This document shows positions 32,238-42,426 of a stretch of 64,000 nucleotides of DNA, piece after piece. Position 1 is the first letter of the stretch, and every line of letters begins with the position of its first letter. The notes beneath the pieces were generated by a model. The model was not told the DNA's origin, did not search any database, and saw only the letters and a list, made by a program, of their open reading frames with translations. Where the stretch lies: NCBI GenBank assembly GCA_028571685.1, contig CM053141.1:50032333-50096332 (forward strand), read 5' to 3'. The position numbers and the translations under genes were made by a program. The stretch comes from Heterohyrax brucei. Lineage: Eukaryota; Chordata; Mammalia; Hyracoidea; Procaviidae.

Positions 32238-35200
32238 TTAGTGCTCCATTGAGTATATGTACCACAGTTTACCTATCCATTCTTCTATTGTTGGGCATCT
32301 GGGTTGATTCCATCTTTTTGCTATCATGGACTGTGCTGCGATAAACATTCTGGTGCATGTGCCCGTTGGTGTGAAAGGCCTTGAATCTGTAGGATATATT
32401 CCAAGTAGTGGAATTACTGGGTCAAATGGTATATCCATATCCATTTTTTTAAGGAAGCGCCAGATGGCCTTCCAAAGAGGCTGGACCATTTTGCAACCCC
32501 ACCAACAGTGTAGGAGGGTTCCACTTTCTCCACAGCCTCTCCAGCATTTGTTGTTTTGTGTTTTCTGGATCATGGCCAATCTTGTTGGGGTGAGATGATA
32601 TCTCATTGTTGTCTTGATTTGAATTTCTTTAATAACTAAAGATCGTGAACATGTCCGCATGTGTTTTTTGGCTGCCTGGATCTCCACTTTAGTGAAGTGT
32701 CTGTCCATCTCCTTTGCCCATCGCTTAATTGGATGGTTTATCTTCTTCTTCTTGATATTTTGTAGTATCTTATAGATTATGGAGATCAGGCGTCGGTCTG
32801 ACATAGAGTTGCCAAATATTTTCTCCCATTCTGTGGGTGTTCTTTTAATTCTATTAATAAAGTCTTTGGATGAGCAAAAGTGTTTGATTCTTAATAGTTC
32901 CCATTTATCAACTTTCTCTTCTGTTGATTGAGGTTTCTTTGACAGATTTTGGAGTCTGTCCTCATTATGTATTAAAACTTCCATTGTTGTTCCTACCTTT
33001 TCTTGGATGAGCTTTATCGTTTTAGGTTTAATATTTAGGTCTTTTATCCAGTTGGAGTCGGTTTTTGTATAAGGTGTAAGATACGGATCTTGATTCAGTT
33101 TATTGCAGATGGATAACCAATTTTGCCAGCACCATTTGTTGAAGATACTGTTTTTACCCCAGTTTAATGTCTTAGGGCCTTTGTCAAATATCAACTGTTC
33201 ATAGGTAGACGGAGTCATCTCTGGGGTCTCAATTTTGTTCCATTGATCGATCTGTCTGTTCTTGTACCAGTACCAGGCTGTTTTGACCAGTGTGGCAGTG
33301 TAGTATGTTCTAAGGTCGGGTAATGAGAGGCCTCCCAGTGTGTTCTTCTTCTTTAGTAGTACCTTACTTATCCAGGGCTTCTTCTCTTTCCAAACAAAAT
33401 TGGTGATTTGTTTCTCCATCTCATGAAAAAATGATGCTGGAACTTGTATTGGGATTGCATTATATAAATAAATTGCTTTGGGTAAAATAGACATTTTCAC
33501 AATGTTAAGTCTTCCTATCCATGAGCAGGGTAGGTTTTTCCATTTATCTAAGTCTCTCTTAGTTTCTTGTAGTAAGGGCTTGTAGTTCTCTTTGTAAAGG
33601 TCTGTTGTTTCTCTGGTTAGATTAATTCCTAGGTACTTTATCTTCTTAGGGGTTGTCGTAAACGGTATTGATTTAATAATTTCCTCCTTAACAGTCTCGT
33701 TGATGGTATAAAGGAAACCTACTGATTTACTTATGTTTATCTTGTATCCTGAGACTTTGCTGAACTCTTCTATCAGTTAGAGTAGCTTACTTATAGATTC
33801 CTTGGGGTTCTCTGCATATACAATCATATCATCTGCAAACAGGGAGATTTTAACTTCCTCTTTGCCGATGCAGATGCCCTTTATTTCTTCGTCTTGTCGA
33901 ATTGCTCTGGCTAGAACTTCTAGCACAATGTTGAATAGGAGAGGTGACAGTGGGCATCTTTGTCTAGTTCCTGATCTCAGGGGAAAGTCTTTCAGTCTCT
34001 CTCCATTCAGGATGATGTGGGCAATTGGCTTTGTATAAATGGCCCTTATTGTGTTGAGGAATTTGCCGTCTGTGCCCATTTTGCTAAGAGTTTTTAGCAT
34101 GAATTGGTGTTGGACTTTATCAAATGCCTTTTCAGCATCAATGGACAAAATCAGGTGATCTTTGTCTTTTGTGTTATTTATGTGGTTAATCACATTAATT
34201 GTTTTCCTGATGTTGAACCAGCCTTTCATCCCTGGTATGAATCCCACTTGGTCATGATGGATTATTTTCTTGATATGTTGTTGTATTCTGTTGGCAAGAA
34301 TTTTGTTCAAGATTTTTGCATCTAGGTTCACGAGTGATACTGGTCTGTAGTTCTCTGGCTTTGTTGGATCTTTCCCTGGCTTAAGTATCAGGGCTATGCT
34401 GGCTTCATAGAATGAGTTTGGGAGTACTCCATCCCTTTCTATACTGTGAAATAGTTTCAATAGTATTGGGGATAACTCTTCTCTAAATGCTTGGTAGAAT
34501 TCTGCCGTGAAGCCATCTGGGCCTGGACTTTTTTTGGTTGGCAGTGTTTTGATGACCTTTTCAATCTCTTTGTGATGGGTTTATTAAGTTGTTCGGCTTC
34601 ACGTTGTGATAATTTGGGTAGGTGGTATGAGTCAAGGAATTGGTCCATTTCCCCTAGGTTTTCAAATTTGTTAGAGTACAGTCTTGCATAGTATTCTGTT
34701 ATGATATTTTTGATTTCTGTTGCATCTGTGGTGACCACTCCCCTGTCATTTCTAATTTGGGTTATTTGTTTCCTTTCCAGCTTTTCTTTAGTAAGTTTAA
34801 CCAGTGGTTTATCAATTTTGTTGATCTTTTCAAAAAACCAGCTTTTGGTCTTTTCAATTTTTTCAATTGTTTTTCTATTCTCTAATTCATTTAGCTCTGC
34901 TCTAATCTTTATGATCTCATTTCTTCCAGTGCCCGAGGGGTTCCTCTGTTGTTCTCTTTCTACTTGTTCAAGCTGTAGAGTTACTTCCTTAATTTGGTTT
35001 CTTTCTTCCTTCCAGATGTGTGCATTTATGGAGATAAACAGACCTCTGAGCACTGCTTTGGCTGTATCCCATAGGTTCTGGTAGGAAGTGTTTGCGTTCT
35101 CATTGGAATCCATGAATTTTCTTTTAATTCATCCTTGATTTCCTCCATAACCCATGTTTTTTTGAGCAAGATGTTGTTCAGTTTCCAAGAGTTCCACTTT

Positions 35201-35934
35201 CTATCTATGTTTTTTCTGCTATTGATTTCAACTTTTATGGCTTTATGATCTGAGAAGATGCTTTGCAGTAATTCAGTGGTATGGATTTTGTTGAGCATTG
35301 CATTATGGCCTATCACGTGGTCAATTCTGGAGAATGTTCGATGTGCACTGGAGAAGAAGGTGTAGTTGTCTGCTGATGGGTGGAAAGTTCTGTATATATC
35401 AGTGAGGTTTAGTTGGCTAATTGTGTCAATGAGGTCTTCTGTATCCTTACTGAGCTTTTTTCTAGATGATCTGTCTAGTAATGAGAGTGGAGTGTTAAAG
35501 TCTCCCACTATTATTGTGGAGTCATCTAACTCTCTTTTGAGCGGAGTCAGTGTTTCTTCGACATATTTAGGTGCTCTGACATTAGGTGCATAAATATTCA
35601 ATATAGTTAAGTCTTGCTTGTGTACTGAACCTTTCAGCAATAAATAGTGTCCATCTTTGTCCACGATGGTGGATTTGACATTAAAATTGATTTTGTCTGA
35701 GATTAGAATTGCCACCCCTGCTCTTCTCTGTTTGTTGTTAGCTTGATATATATTCTTCCATCCTTTAATTTTCAGTTTGTTCCTGTCTTTAGGTCTCAAG
35801 TGAGTTTCTTGTAGACAATATATGCATGGGTCGTGTCTTTTGATCCAAGATGACACTCGGTGTCTCTTTACTGGAGCATTCAGTCCATTCACATTCAATG
35901 TAATTATTGATAGGTATGTGTTCCGTGCTGCCAT
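32238..35934 (-). pseudogene. L1 ORF2 (endonuclease-reverse transcriptase), nearly open
   Basis: L1 ORF2 makes the nicking endonuclease and reverse transcriptase of the element. The start Met is at 35934. The endonuclease part (35934-35026) keeps Asn14, Glu43 in QETHL, Asp145 in GDFN and the Ser228-Asp229-His230 triad. The linker continues at 35113-34457 in another frame, and the reverse transcriptase at 34460-33777 with an intact FADD box. A stop at about 33775 interrupts an otherwise open frame that continues to 32238. The C-terminus carries a CX3CX7HX4C motif. Breaks: frameshifts near 35026-35113 and 34457-34570, the stop at 33775, and an early stop after about 1,230 codons, some 40 short of the usual length. 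It is inactive but recent-looking. Confidence 0.92.
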
Positions 35935-36357
35935 TGTGATATGTTTATTTTTATGTTGATGTTTTCTCTGTTGTTCTTATTAGTCTGTTCTGGGACGCTC
36001 ATTTTTGTGAGTTGATTCTTCACCTTTTTCAGAGCTGGTTTTATAGTTGTTGAGACTCATGTGTTAGATTTCTTGAAATGGTATGATACATCTTTGTGGT
36101 GCTTTACAGCTGCCCCTAATAAACAGCTGCCCCTTAATAAACTATTTATAAACCCACTTTTAATTACTACCAGTCTTGTCATCTTCCTCTCCATCTGGAA
36201 GGACTGTAACAACTGTAGTACATCCCTCTTTTTATTATGATGACACCATAGTTTTCATGATGATCACTAGATTGCTTCTTTCCAAATCAAAGCTGCGATT
36301 TACTTTGGAGCCTTTCCTAAATGAGTATTGAGTAGTGTGTCGTTCTAAAATATAAAG

Positions 36358-36672
36358 TTAGTGGTTTCGTTCTTCTAAGCCAAAGCCAAGAACTTCTTTC
36401 AGTATTTCTTGTAGTGTGGGTTTGGTTTTTACAAAGTCTCTGAGTTTCTGTTTATCTGGGAATGTCTTAATTTCATTTTCGTATTTGAAAGATAGTTTTG
36501 CAGGATATATAATTCTTGGTTGGAAGTTCTTCTCCTTCAAGACCTTGAATGTGTCGTGCCACTGTCTCTGTGCCAGCATGGTTTCTGCTGAGAAATCTGA
36601 CGAAAGCCTACAGGGTTTCCCTCTGAATGTTAGCTTTGCCTTGAGTCTTGCTGCCTTCAAGAGTTGCCCTCA
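36358..36672 (-). pseudogene. L1 ORF1 C-terminal fragment
   Basis: About 100 codons of the RNA-binding C-terminal domain of L1 ORF1p, including the conserved 'LKEKNFQPRI' and 'YPAKLSF' segments and the 'DKQKLRDF' block. The coiled-coil and RRM domains are missing because the element is truncated here. ORF2 starts about 420 bases downstream on the minus strand. Confidence 0.88.
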
Positions 36673-36884
36673 GTTAATTCAGGGACCCTGACAATTGTAA
36701 ACAACATTTTCTTTCCAATGGTACCATGTGTACCCCAGAACTGTATTGCACTGCTTGTGTACAGGTCAGGCATTAAGTTGTTGTTAATTAGAACAGTGGT
36801 TGAGACCTCAATCATCCCCAGAAAACATGAAAAAAATTCACTAATTCTATGGTTTTAGTGAAAATATCTATCACTAGCTTATCA

Positions 36885-38112
36885 CTTTGTCAAACTACGG
36901 TGCTTGCATATCACAGTGATGCTGGAAGCTATGCCTCTGGGATTTCAAATATCAGCAGGGTTACCCATACTGGACAAGTTTCAGCAGACTTTCCAGATTA
37001 AGACATACTAGGTAGAAGGAATTGCCATTCACTTCTGAAAGAAATTGCCAGTGAAAATCTTATCAATAGCAGTGGAGTATTGTCTGACACAGTGCTGAAA
37101 ATAATCTCCTAAGGTTATAAGATATTCAAAGCAGACAATAGACTTGACTTTTCAAAACAGAGTTGCTCTTAATGACACAGATAGCATTAGTAAGCTGAAA
37201 AGGACCGGTATTGGCCATTTTGAATTAGACAGTTATAAGGTCAACTATGCTGAGAATGATAAATTGCAGAGGCATGGTATCATATTCCTCATAAAAAATA
37301 AAAATAAAAAATAAAAAAAAAATCAAGATCTATCCTGAAGTACAATGCTGACAGTGATAGGGTAGTATCCATACACCTACAAGGAACAGCAAATAATATA
37401 TTATTATTCAAATTTCCTCACCAACCACTATTGTCAAAGGTGATGAAATTAAAGATTTTTACCAACTTTTATTTGTATTTTATTGACTATATGAAGGCAT
37501 TTGACTGTGGCTCATAACTTATGGATAATATTACAAAGAATGGGAATTCTAGAACACTTAATTGTGCTTGTGAGGAATCTGTACATAGACCAAGAGGAAG
37601 TTTGAACAGAAAAGGGGTACTGGATGGCTTAAAATTAGGAGAGGTGTGTGTGATTTTCAATTGCATCATATGCATGGGAAAGCTGGATGAGAAACAAAAA
37701 ACACGAAAGAAGAACTGACACCTTTGAACTGTGGTATTGGAGAAGAATATTGAATATGCCATAGACTGCCCAAAGAACCAAAAGATGTGTCTTAGAGGAA
37801 GTACAACCAGAGTGCTACATAGAAGCAATCATGGTTAGACTTTGCCTCAGGTTCTTTGCACCTGTTGTCTGGAGGAACCAGTCACTGGAGAAGGACATCA
37901 TGTTTGGTAAAGTAGAGAGTTAGCAGGAAAGAAAAAAATTGTCAGTGAGTTCTTCCAAAATATACTGTACTCAAATAAATGACACAGTGACTGTAACAGT
38001 GTACTCCATATAGCAAGGATTGTGAGGATGGCACAGGACTGCAGTGTTTCCTTTTGTCGTATATAGAGTTACTATGAGTTAGATCTAGCTCAAAGATACA
38101 TAACAATGACAC
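36885..38112 (+). mobile_element. RTE LINE with two internal deletions
   Basis: About 1.2 kb spanning both the 5' leader (gatgctggaagctatgcc near 36920) and the 3' end (gtatatagagttactatgag near 38060). Endonuclease sequence runs to about 37465 and jumps to reverse-transcriptase sequence ('gtattttattgactatatg'). A second jump near 37652 joins 'gaggtgtgtg' to the 3' region ('gcatcatatgcatgg'). An A-rich stretch sits at 37289-37322. No coding capacity remains. Confidence 0.8.
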
Positions 38113-38185
38113 TATTGGTCTATGATACACTCTTAGTTAAGAATATGACACTGTAGTTAAAAAAAAATTAATCAGGGCTTAGTAA

Positions 38186-38350
38186 TGTTGCCTTGTGCTG
38201 TCAAGTCAATTCCAACTCGTAGAGACCTTATAAGAAAGGCTGGAACTGCCCACATAGAGTTTCTAAAAAGGTGAGATGTTTTTATAGGAGACCACCAGGT
38301 GTTTTCTGACAGAGCTGCTGGTGGGTTCTAACAACCAATGTCTTGGTCTA
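38186..38350 (-). mobile_element. AfroSINE-like SINE, diverged
   Basis: Reverse orientation: 'gctgtcaagtcaattccaac', 'ggctggaactgccc', a long-form middle, then a degraded head. Just right of it (38372-38415) 'cagtaaatgcttgttgaata' resembles an L2 3' tail. Confidence 0.75.
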
Positions 38351-38859
38351 TGCTCTAGTATACTATCTTAAATGTAAGTCCAGTAAATGCTTGTTGAATA
38401 CGGGATTGAATGAAATCACAAAATTTTCAATATTACTTTTTGTGTCATCTAAAATAACCTAACTGATTCAGTTGCTAATTTAAGACAAGTTAGTTAGCCC
38501 TATCCAGAGGTTTCAAACTCCAAAACTAATAATTCAGAAATAATATCTCCATTCCACTTTTCTATTTTCCATCCTCATCCATCCTCATTCTTCAATAAAC
38601 CTAGAAGTAGTTATTTAATATTTACCTCAAATTATTAAGGAATATATATGAATAGGAAAAGTTATATTCTTTTCTCTAAACTTGTTGATCTATTAAACAG
38701 TAAGACCACTTTGGTTAACATCTACTTCAAGACTACCATTTAAATCTCTGCTTTCTGATGTAATTATTTTCCACCATTCACACTAAGAATCTTTTAAAAA
38801 GACAGTCTAAAAGTCCAGGCTTATTTTCTATCCTAAACTCATACAAAGTAATTACTTAA
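38351..38859. other. Mostly unassigned; possible L2 tail
   Basis: Apart from the short L2-like tail at 38372-38415, nothing is recognised. Confidence 0.35.
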
Positions 38860-39329
38860 TGTCTTAGTCTGGGTTCTCCAGAGAAGCAAAATTGGTAAAG
38901 CATATCTATATATTTATTTATTTATATATATATTTATATATGTATGTATGTAGCCACAGGGGCTGGTGGGCTCAAGATCACCAGGTCAGAGAGAAGGGTT
39001 CTTGCTCACAGGTTGTGAAGATCAACAAATTCCAAGGTTGACAGCTCAAGTCTTAAGAATTGGAGGCCAAATGAACAGGAATCAGCTGAGGATCAAGAGT
39101 GAACAAAAGCGCAAGAACCTTGGTGTGATGTCCACTTACATTCAGTGTAGGCCACATGCCCTTTCAACTGATTTGTTATTCATAGCAAATTCTATCATAG
39201 AAGTGATCACATTATATCAAATTTCATCACAGAAGTAATCACATCACATGACTGCCAAACCGTATCATAACTGCCAAACAACTGAGAATTATGGCTTGGC
39301 CAAGTTGATACACAACTGTAACCATCACA
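38860..39329 (-). mobile_element. Solo LTR, ERVL (MLT2-like)
   Basis: A 470-base element beginning TG and ending CA, flanked by an exact 5-base duplication CTTAA (38855-38859 and 39330-39334), as expected for an ERVL-class LTR. On the plus strand it reads 'gtctgggttctccagagaag' at the left and 'aaccatcaca' at the right, the reverse of the mammalian MLT2 pattern. An AT-rich simple stretch lies at 38900-38955. The 90-codon plus frame inside it is not a gene. Confidence 0.8.
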
Positions 39330-39334
39330 CTTAA

Positions 39335-40359
39335 TAAGTATTTCCTGAATGAAATAACCTTTTAGAACAAAACTGAACAGTAGAAGGCAATCTCACTCAG
39401 TGCTTTCTCTAACTGGAAAGCAAGTAAAGATATTCTCACTAACCTGACTGCTTTGAAAGCATGCTGAAGAGTTTTACTGATGTTTCAAATTGCTATTGAT
39501 TTACACTAACAAATATCATCACTCTATATTGAAATAAAAAAAGAGATTTCTTGAGAGTTCATTGGAGTCAACCATTTGTTATAAAATCCTTTGCTGCCAT
39601 CAAGTCTCTGCTTCAGAGAAATTGGCTTATGGCTCTGTCCCACGCCACCAATGAAGATATATAGTTCACTGAAGTAGGATGTCTGATTTAATATCAGATG
39701 AGTAAAAAGATATCTGCATTAGAGTGAAAAATGAGCCGCTGCTATGACTAGGATATTGGATGAGCATATGGTATTACTGACTGTGCACTACTTCCTAACA
39801 CCATCAGTCACTGTCCAGAGAGATAAATTTCCTGAGTAAAATCTACAAACTCAGGAGTTACTACTGATGAAATTACAGAGGTGCTAATTCCAAACCTTAA
39901 TGACTGTTATGATATTAGTGTATTAAATCACTTCTCAGGGTAACTTAATAAAAGAAGAATAAGCAGAACACCATTTCTAATGTAGAATTTTTGAAGAGTT
40001 GGGATCTTACTAGAATCACAAAGTAATAATTCTTCTGTCAAAGGCAGCTGATGAAATAGTCATTTGTTTCTATGCTTATTTTCAGATGCCATTCCCCAAC
40101 ACAAGATTACCCCAGCCAGAGTTATAAAGTACACCACTGAAATGAAAAAACTAAAATTTCTTATTGAGGTCTGTTATTCTCAGTTGCTTTTGAACTGCCC
40201 CCAACTCATGATCACCCAGTTTATAATAGGATCAGACCATTTTTTCCCACTGGGTTTGCACTGGCTGATTTGGGGGTCTTTTTCTTAGTTCAACTTAGTC
40301 TGGAAGCCCCACTGAAATCAGCATTGTAAGAATACAAAAGCTTAGAGAGTCTAATGAGA
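39335..40359. other. Unassigned unique sequence
   Basis: About 1 kb with no recognised gene or repeat beyond a few L2-like bases next to the LTR. Confidence 0.4.
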
Positions 40360-40360
40360 T

Positions 40361-40427
40361 GCATTAGCCTGGAATTCAGCCTGGGTCTTCTGCATAGAAG
40401 GCAAGAATTCTACTACTAAACCAACGC
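40361..40427 (-). pseudogene. tRNA-Gly-like pseudogene
   Basis: Read on the minus strand, 67 bases align over their full length with mammalian tRNA-Gly(GCC). The acceptor ends pair (GCGTTGG with a CTAATGC end), the D-arm keeps 'agtagtagaattc', and the T-arm is degraded to 'ggctgaattcc'. Three bases are missing after the acceptor stem, and the anticodon position reads TCT instead of GCC. An imperfect internal B box and the deletion suggest it is not transcribed into a working tRNA. A TTTT lies about 20 bases downstream on the minus strand. It might alternatively be the head of an old tRNA-derived SINE, but no body follows. Confidence 0.65.
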
Positions 40428-40559
40428 AGTTTGTTCATTGTGATCTAAGCTCTACATAGTGTGACTTCTGCCTACTTCTTTAGCCTCATTTCATAAACTT
40501 ACTCATTTTGCTACTCAGTTTGCTTTGGGTTTTTGAACTTGGAAAGATATACAAGTATC

Positions 40560-40733
40560 TCATTGCAAGGTCTGTTCTTGCTCTGCTGCCTGGCAACATC
40601 TCCCAATTCTTTACATGTTATTTAATTATCATCCTTCAGGTCTCAGCTCAAATATCATCTCCTCAGAGATTTCTTAGAGTACCCTATCCAAGATTACCTT
40701 GTTTTCTGATACATATCTCTCTGTACATGCTTC
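40560..40733 (+). mobile_element. L2 LINE 3' region, left part
   Basis: Contains the characteristic 'caggtctcagctcaaatatc' followed by 'acctcctcagaga'-like sequence (here 'atctcctcagagatttctt') and 'accctatccaagat'. It is interrupted by the LTR at 40734; the L2 3' tail appears at 41655-41790. Confidence 0.75.
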
Positions 40734-40789
40734 TGTCTTAGTCTGGGATCTGTAGACAGGCAAAACCAGTGAGATGTGTGTATGTGTGC

Positions 40790-40821
<32 letters not shown>

Positions 40822-41089
40822 GTGTGTGTGCGTGTGCGTGTGCGTGTGCGTGTACGTGTACGTGTAGAGAGGGAGACACTGACTTATTTACTTAAAGCAA
40901 ATGGCTCACACAATTGTGAGGAGGGGTGAATCCAAAATTTGCAGGTTATACAGCAGGCTGCTCATATCAGATCACATCATGGAAAATAATTACATCATAT
41001 TACATCACGGAGGTGTAACTAGTCTAGTGTCTACCAAATCACTGAGAATCCTAGCCTACCCTTATTGGCACATAATATTAATAATCACA
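40734..41089 (-). mobile_element. Solo LTR, ERVL (MLT2-like), with microsatellite
   Basis: Same family and orientation as 38860-39329, starting TG and ending CA. Flanks GCTTC (40729-40733) and TCTTC (41090-41094) differ by one base and probably are the target-site duplication. It is shortened in the middle and carries a GTGTGC microsatellite. Confidence 0.75.
40773..40866. repeat. GTGTGC-type microsatellite
   Basis: About 94 bases of alternating purine-pyrimidine GT/GC units, mostly GTGTGC, ending in GTACGT units. Such tracts can adopt Z-DNA and are often length-polymorphic. The His-Ala-rich minus frame is only its translation. Confidence 0.95.
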
Positions 41090-41104
41090 TCTTCATAACA
41101 ACTT

Positions 41105-41647
41105 TGACAGTCTATAAGTTCACAAACTCATCCTAGAATAAGTGCTATACACCCCATTGCTGAATATCACTATGATCACCTTCGAAGTATTCTACTTGGG
41201 AAGCTGTGAACTGATGCCAGTGCCTGGTCCATCATTCAAAGCCATTTTGGAACTCTTTCAAGAATGGCCATCAGAGCTGTCATTGTATTACCCTTGATGT
41301 CCTGAATGTCATCAAAATGTATTCCTTTCAACATTTCCTTTATCTTCAGGTAAAAATTGGGGGTCAGATCAGGTGAGTAGGGTGGGTGCTCCAATACAGT
41401 TAGTTATTTGTGTACTGGCCAAAGTCTCCCTCACAGACAACTACACAGTTAAGTTTATGAACTTGCTACCTTGCCATTGTGCACAATGGCCGTTTCAAAA
41501 AGAGTTACAAAATTGCTTTCAAGGGTGGACTAGCTACTGGCATTGACGTATAGCTTCCCAAGCAAAGTACTTTGAATGTGACTGTAGCGAGATTCAGCAA
41601 TGAGGTATGTAGCACTTAGAACAAGTTCACAGGCTTAATGTACCTCA
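41105..41647 (+). mobile_element. Fold-back mariner derivative, copy 2
   Basis: Same architecture and nearly the same length (543 bases) as 3955-4503. The left arm is the reverse complement of the mariner 3' end (41105 to about 41430, with the transposase C-terminal region). The 5' terminal repeat lies near 41446-41470 ('gttaagtttatgaacttg'). The right arm is a plus-strand 3' end (41488-41647). Arms 41105-41269 and 41488-41647 are inverted repeats. The right end meets a TA in 'cctcatac'. It sits inside an L2. Confidence 0.8.
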
Positions 41648-41654
41648 TACCCAC

Positions 41655-41790
41655 TTGCTTTGTTCCATACTGAAATGTTTGCTTCTAGTGAACAGGAGCA
41701 TTTCTGTCCCATTTATCACTACAGCTCCAGTACAGTGCATGGTGCCTGATATGAACAGGCACGTAAGTCTTTGTTGATCAAACAAAAATG
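41655..41790 (+). mobile_element. L2 LINE 3' tail, right part
   Basis: 'ctacagctccagtacagtg', 'gtgcctgatatgaacaggca' and 'gtctttgttgatcaaac' are a diverged L2 3' end. It continues the L2 of 40560-40733 after the LTR and mariner insertions. Confidence 0.65.
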
Positions 41791-41975
41791 TAGACTTTCA
41801 AAATACATAACATAAGGATGGGTTAATTCCACATAGTTACAGATTATAGTTAACCAAATAAAGGGATTCAATTATTATAAACAAATATATCAATCATTAT
41901 CGGAACATGTGTCTACTGGCCTCAGGTCTATCCAATGAACATTATACAAGTGTAGTAGTAGGATTTTTGAAAAGC

Positions 41976-42422
41976 TGCGGCACATGTAACCTGACCCTAT
42001 GAATGCAGTAAATTTCTATTAGTCCTTAAACTAGCCCACATCACATTTGGCCCACCCCACGAGTACAGAAGGACTAGCTATGATTGCTGATTAACCTTAA
42101 TAGAGGACACAGCAACAGGAGGAACCAATCACAGGGAACATCATCACCTGGAACCCATTCCGAAGCAAGAGGTTGTACAAAAGCTGTATTACACAAGAGC
42201 TATATCATCTCCTATTTCCTGACCATCTTCTAGAATTTTCCCCCCTCAGTATACCTCTGGGGCAGTACCCTAGCGCTGAAATCACATATAAGCCCTGCTT
42301 CCCCTTAGCAGGGGAGCTGGATCTAAGGAACTTCCCCTGGCTCCTCGCTCTGTGTGTTGCAGTAAAGATACTTTCTGAAGGATCACTGTCTAGGTAATCG
42401 GCAAGTGTGAGAGACCCAGACA
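41976..42422 (+). mobile_element. Probable solo ERV LTR (family not identified)
   Basis: A 447-base element starting TG and ending CA, flanked by AAGC on both sides (41972-41975 and 42423-42426), a 4-base duplication as in class I retroviruses. Inside are a CCAAT-like box (42124), a TATA-like 'catataag' (42284), and an 'agtaaag' polyadenylation-like site (42361), in the order expected for U3-R-U5 on the plus strand. No internal retroviral sequence adjoins it. The short frames here are not genes. Confidence 0.55.
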
Positions 42423-42426
42423 AAGC

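Larger units (their letters stand above)
31108..36690 (-). mobile_element. L1, relatively young, truncated in ORF1
   Basis: About 5.6 kb on the minus strand: A/T-run at 31107-31130, 3' untranslated region 31131-32160, ORF2 about 32238-35934, inter-ORF region, then the C-terminal part of ORF1 (36358-36672) where the element stops. Its 3' end abuts the 5' end of the previous L1, in the same orientation. It is the best preserved LINE in the window. Confidence 0.92.

Noticed and set aside
34701-35084. A 127-codon plus-strand hydrophobic frame
   Set aside because: It is antisense to L1 ORF2; the apparent membrane segments come from the reverse of Lys- and Glu-rich coding sequence.
40773-40866. 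Regular repeats considered as a CRISPR array
   Set aside because: The units are 6 bases with no spacers, and the DNA is mammalian.
40694-40879. His-Ala repeat protein on the minus strand
   Set aside because: It is the translation of the GTGTGC microsatellite.
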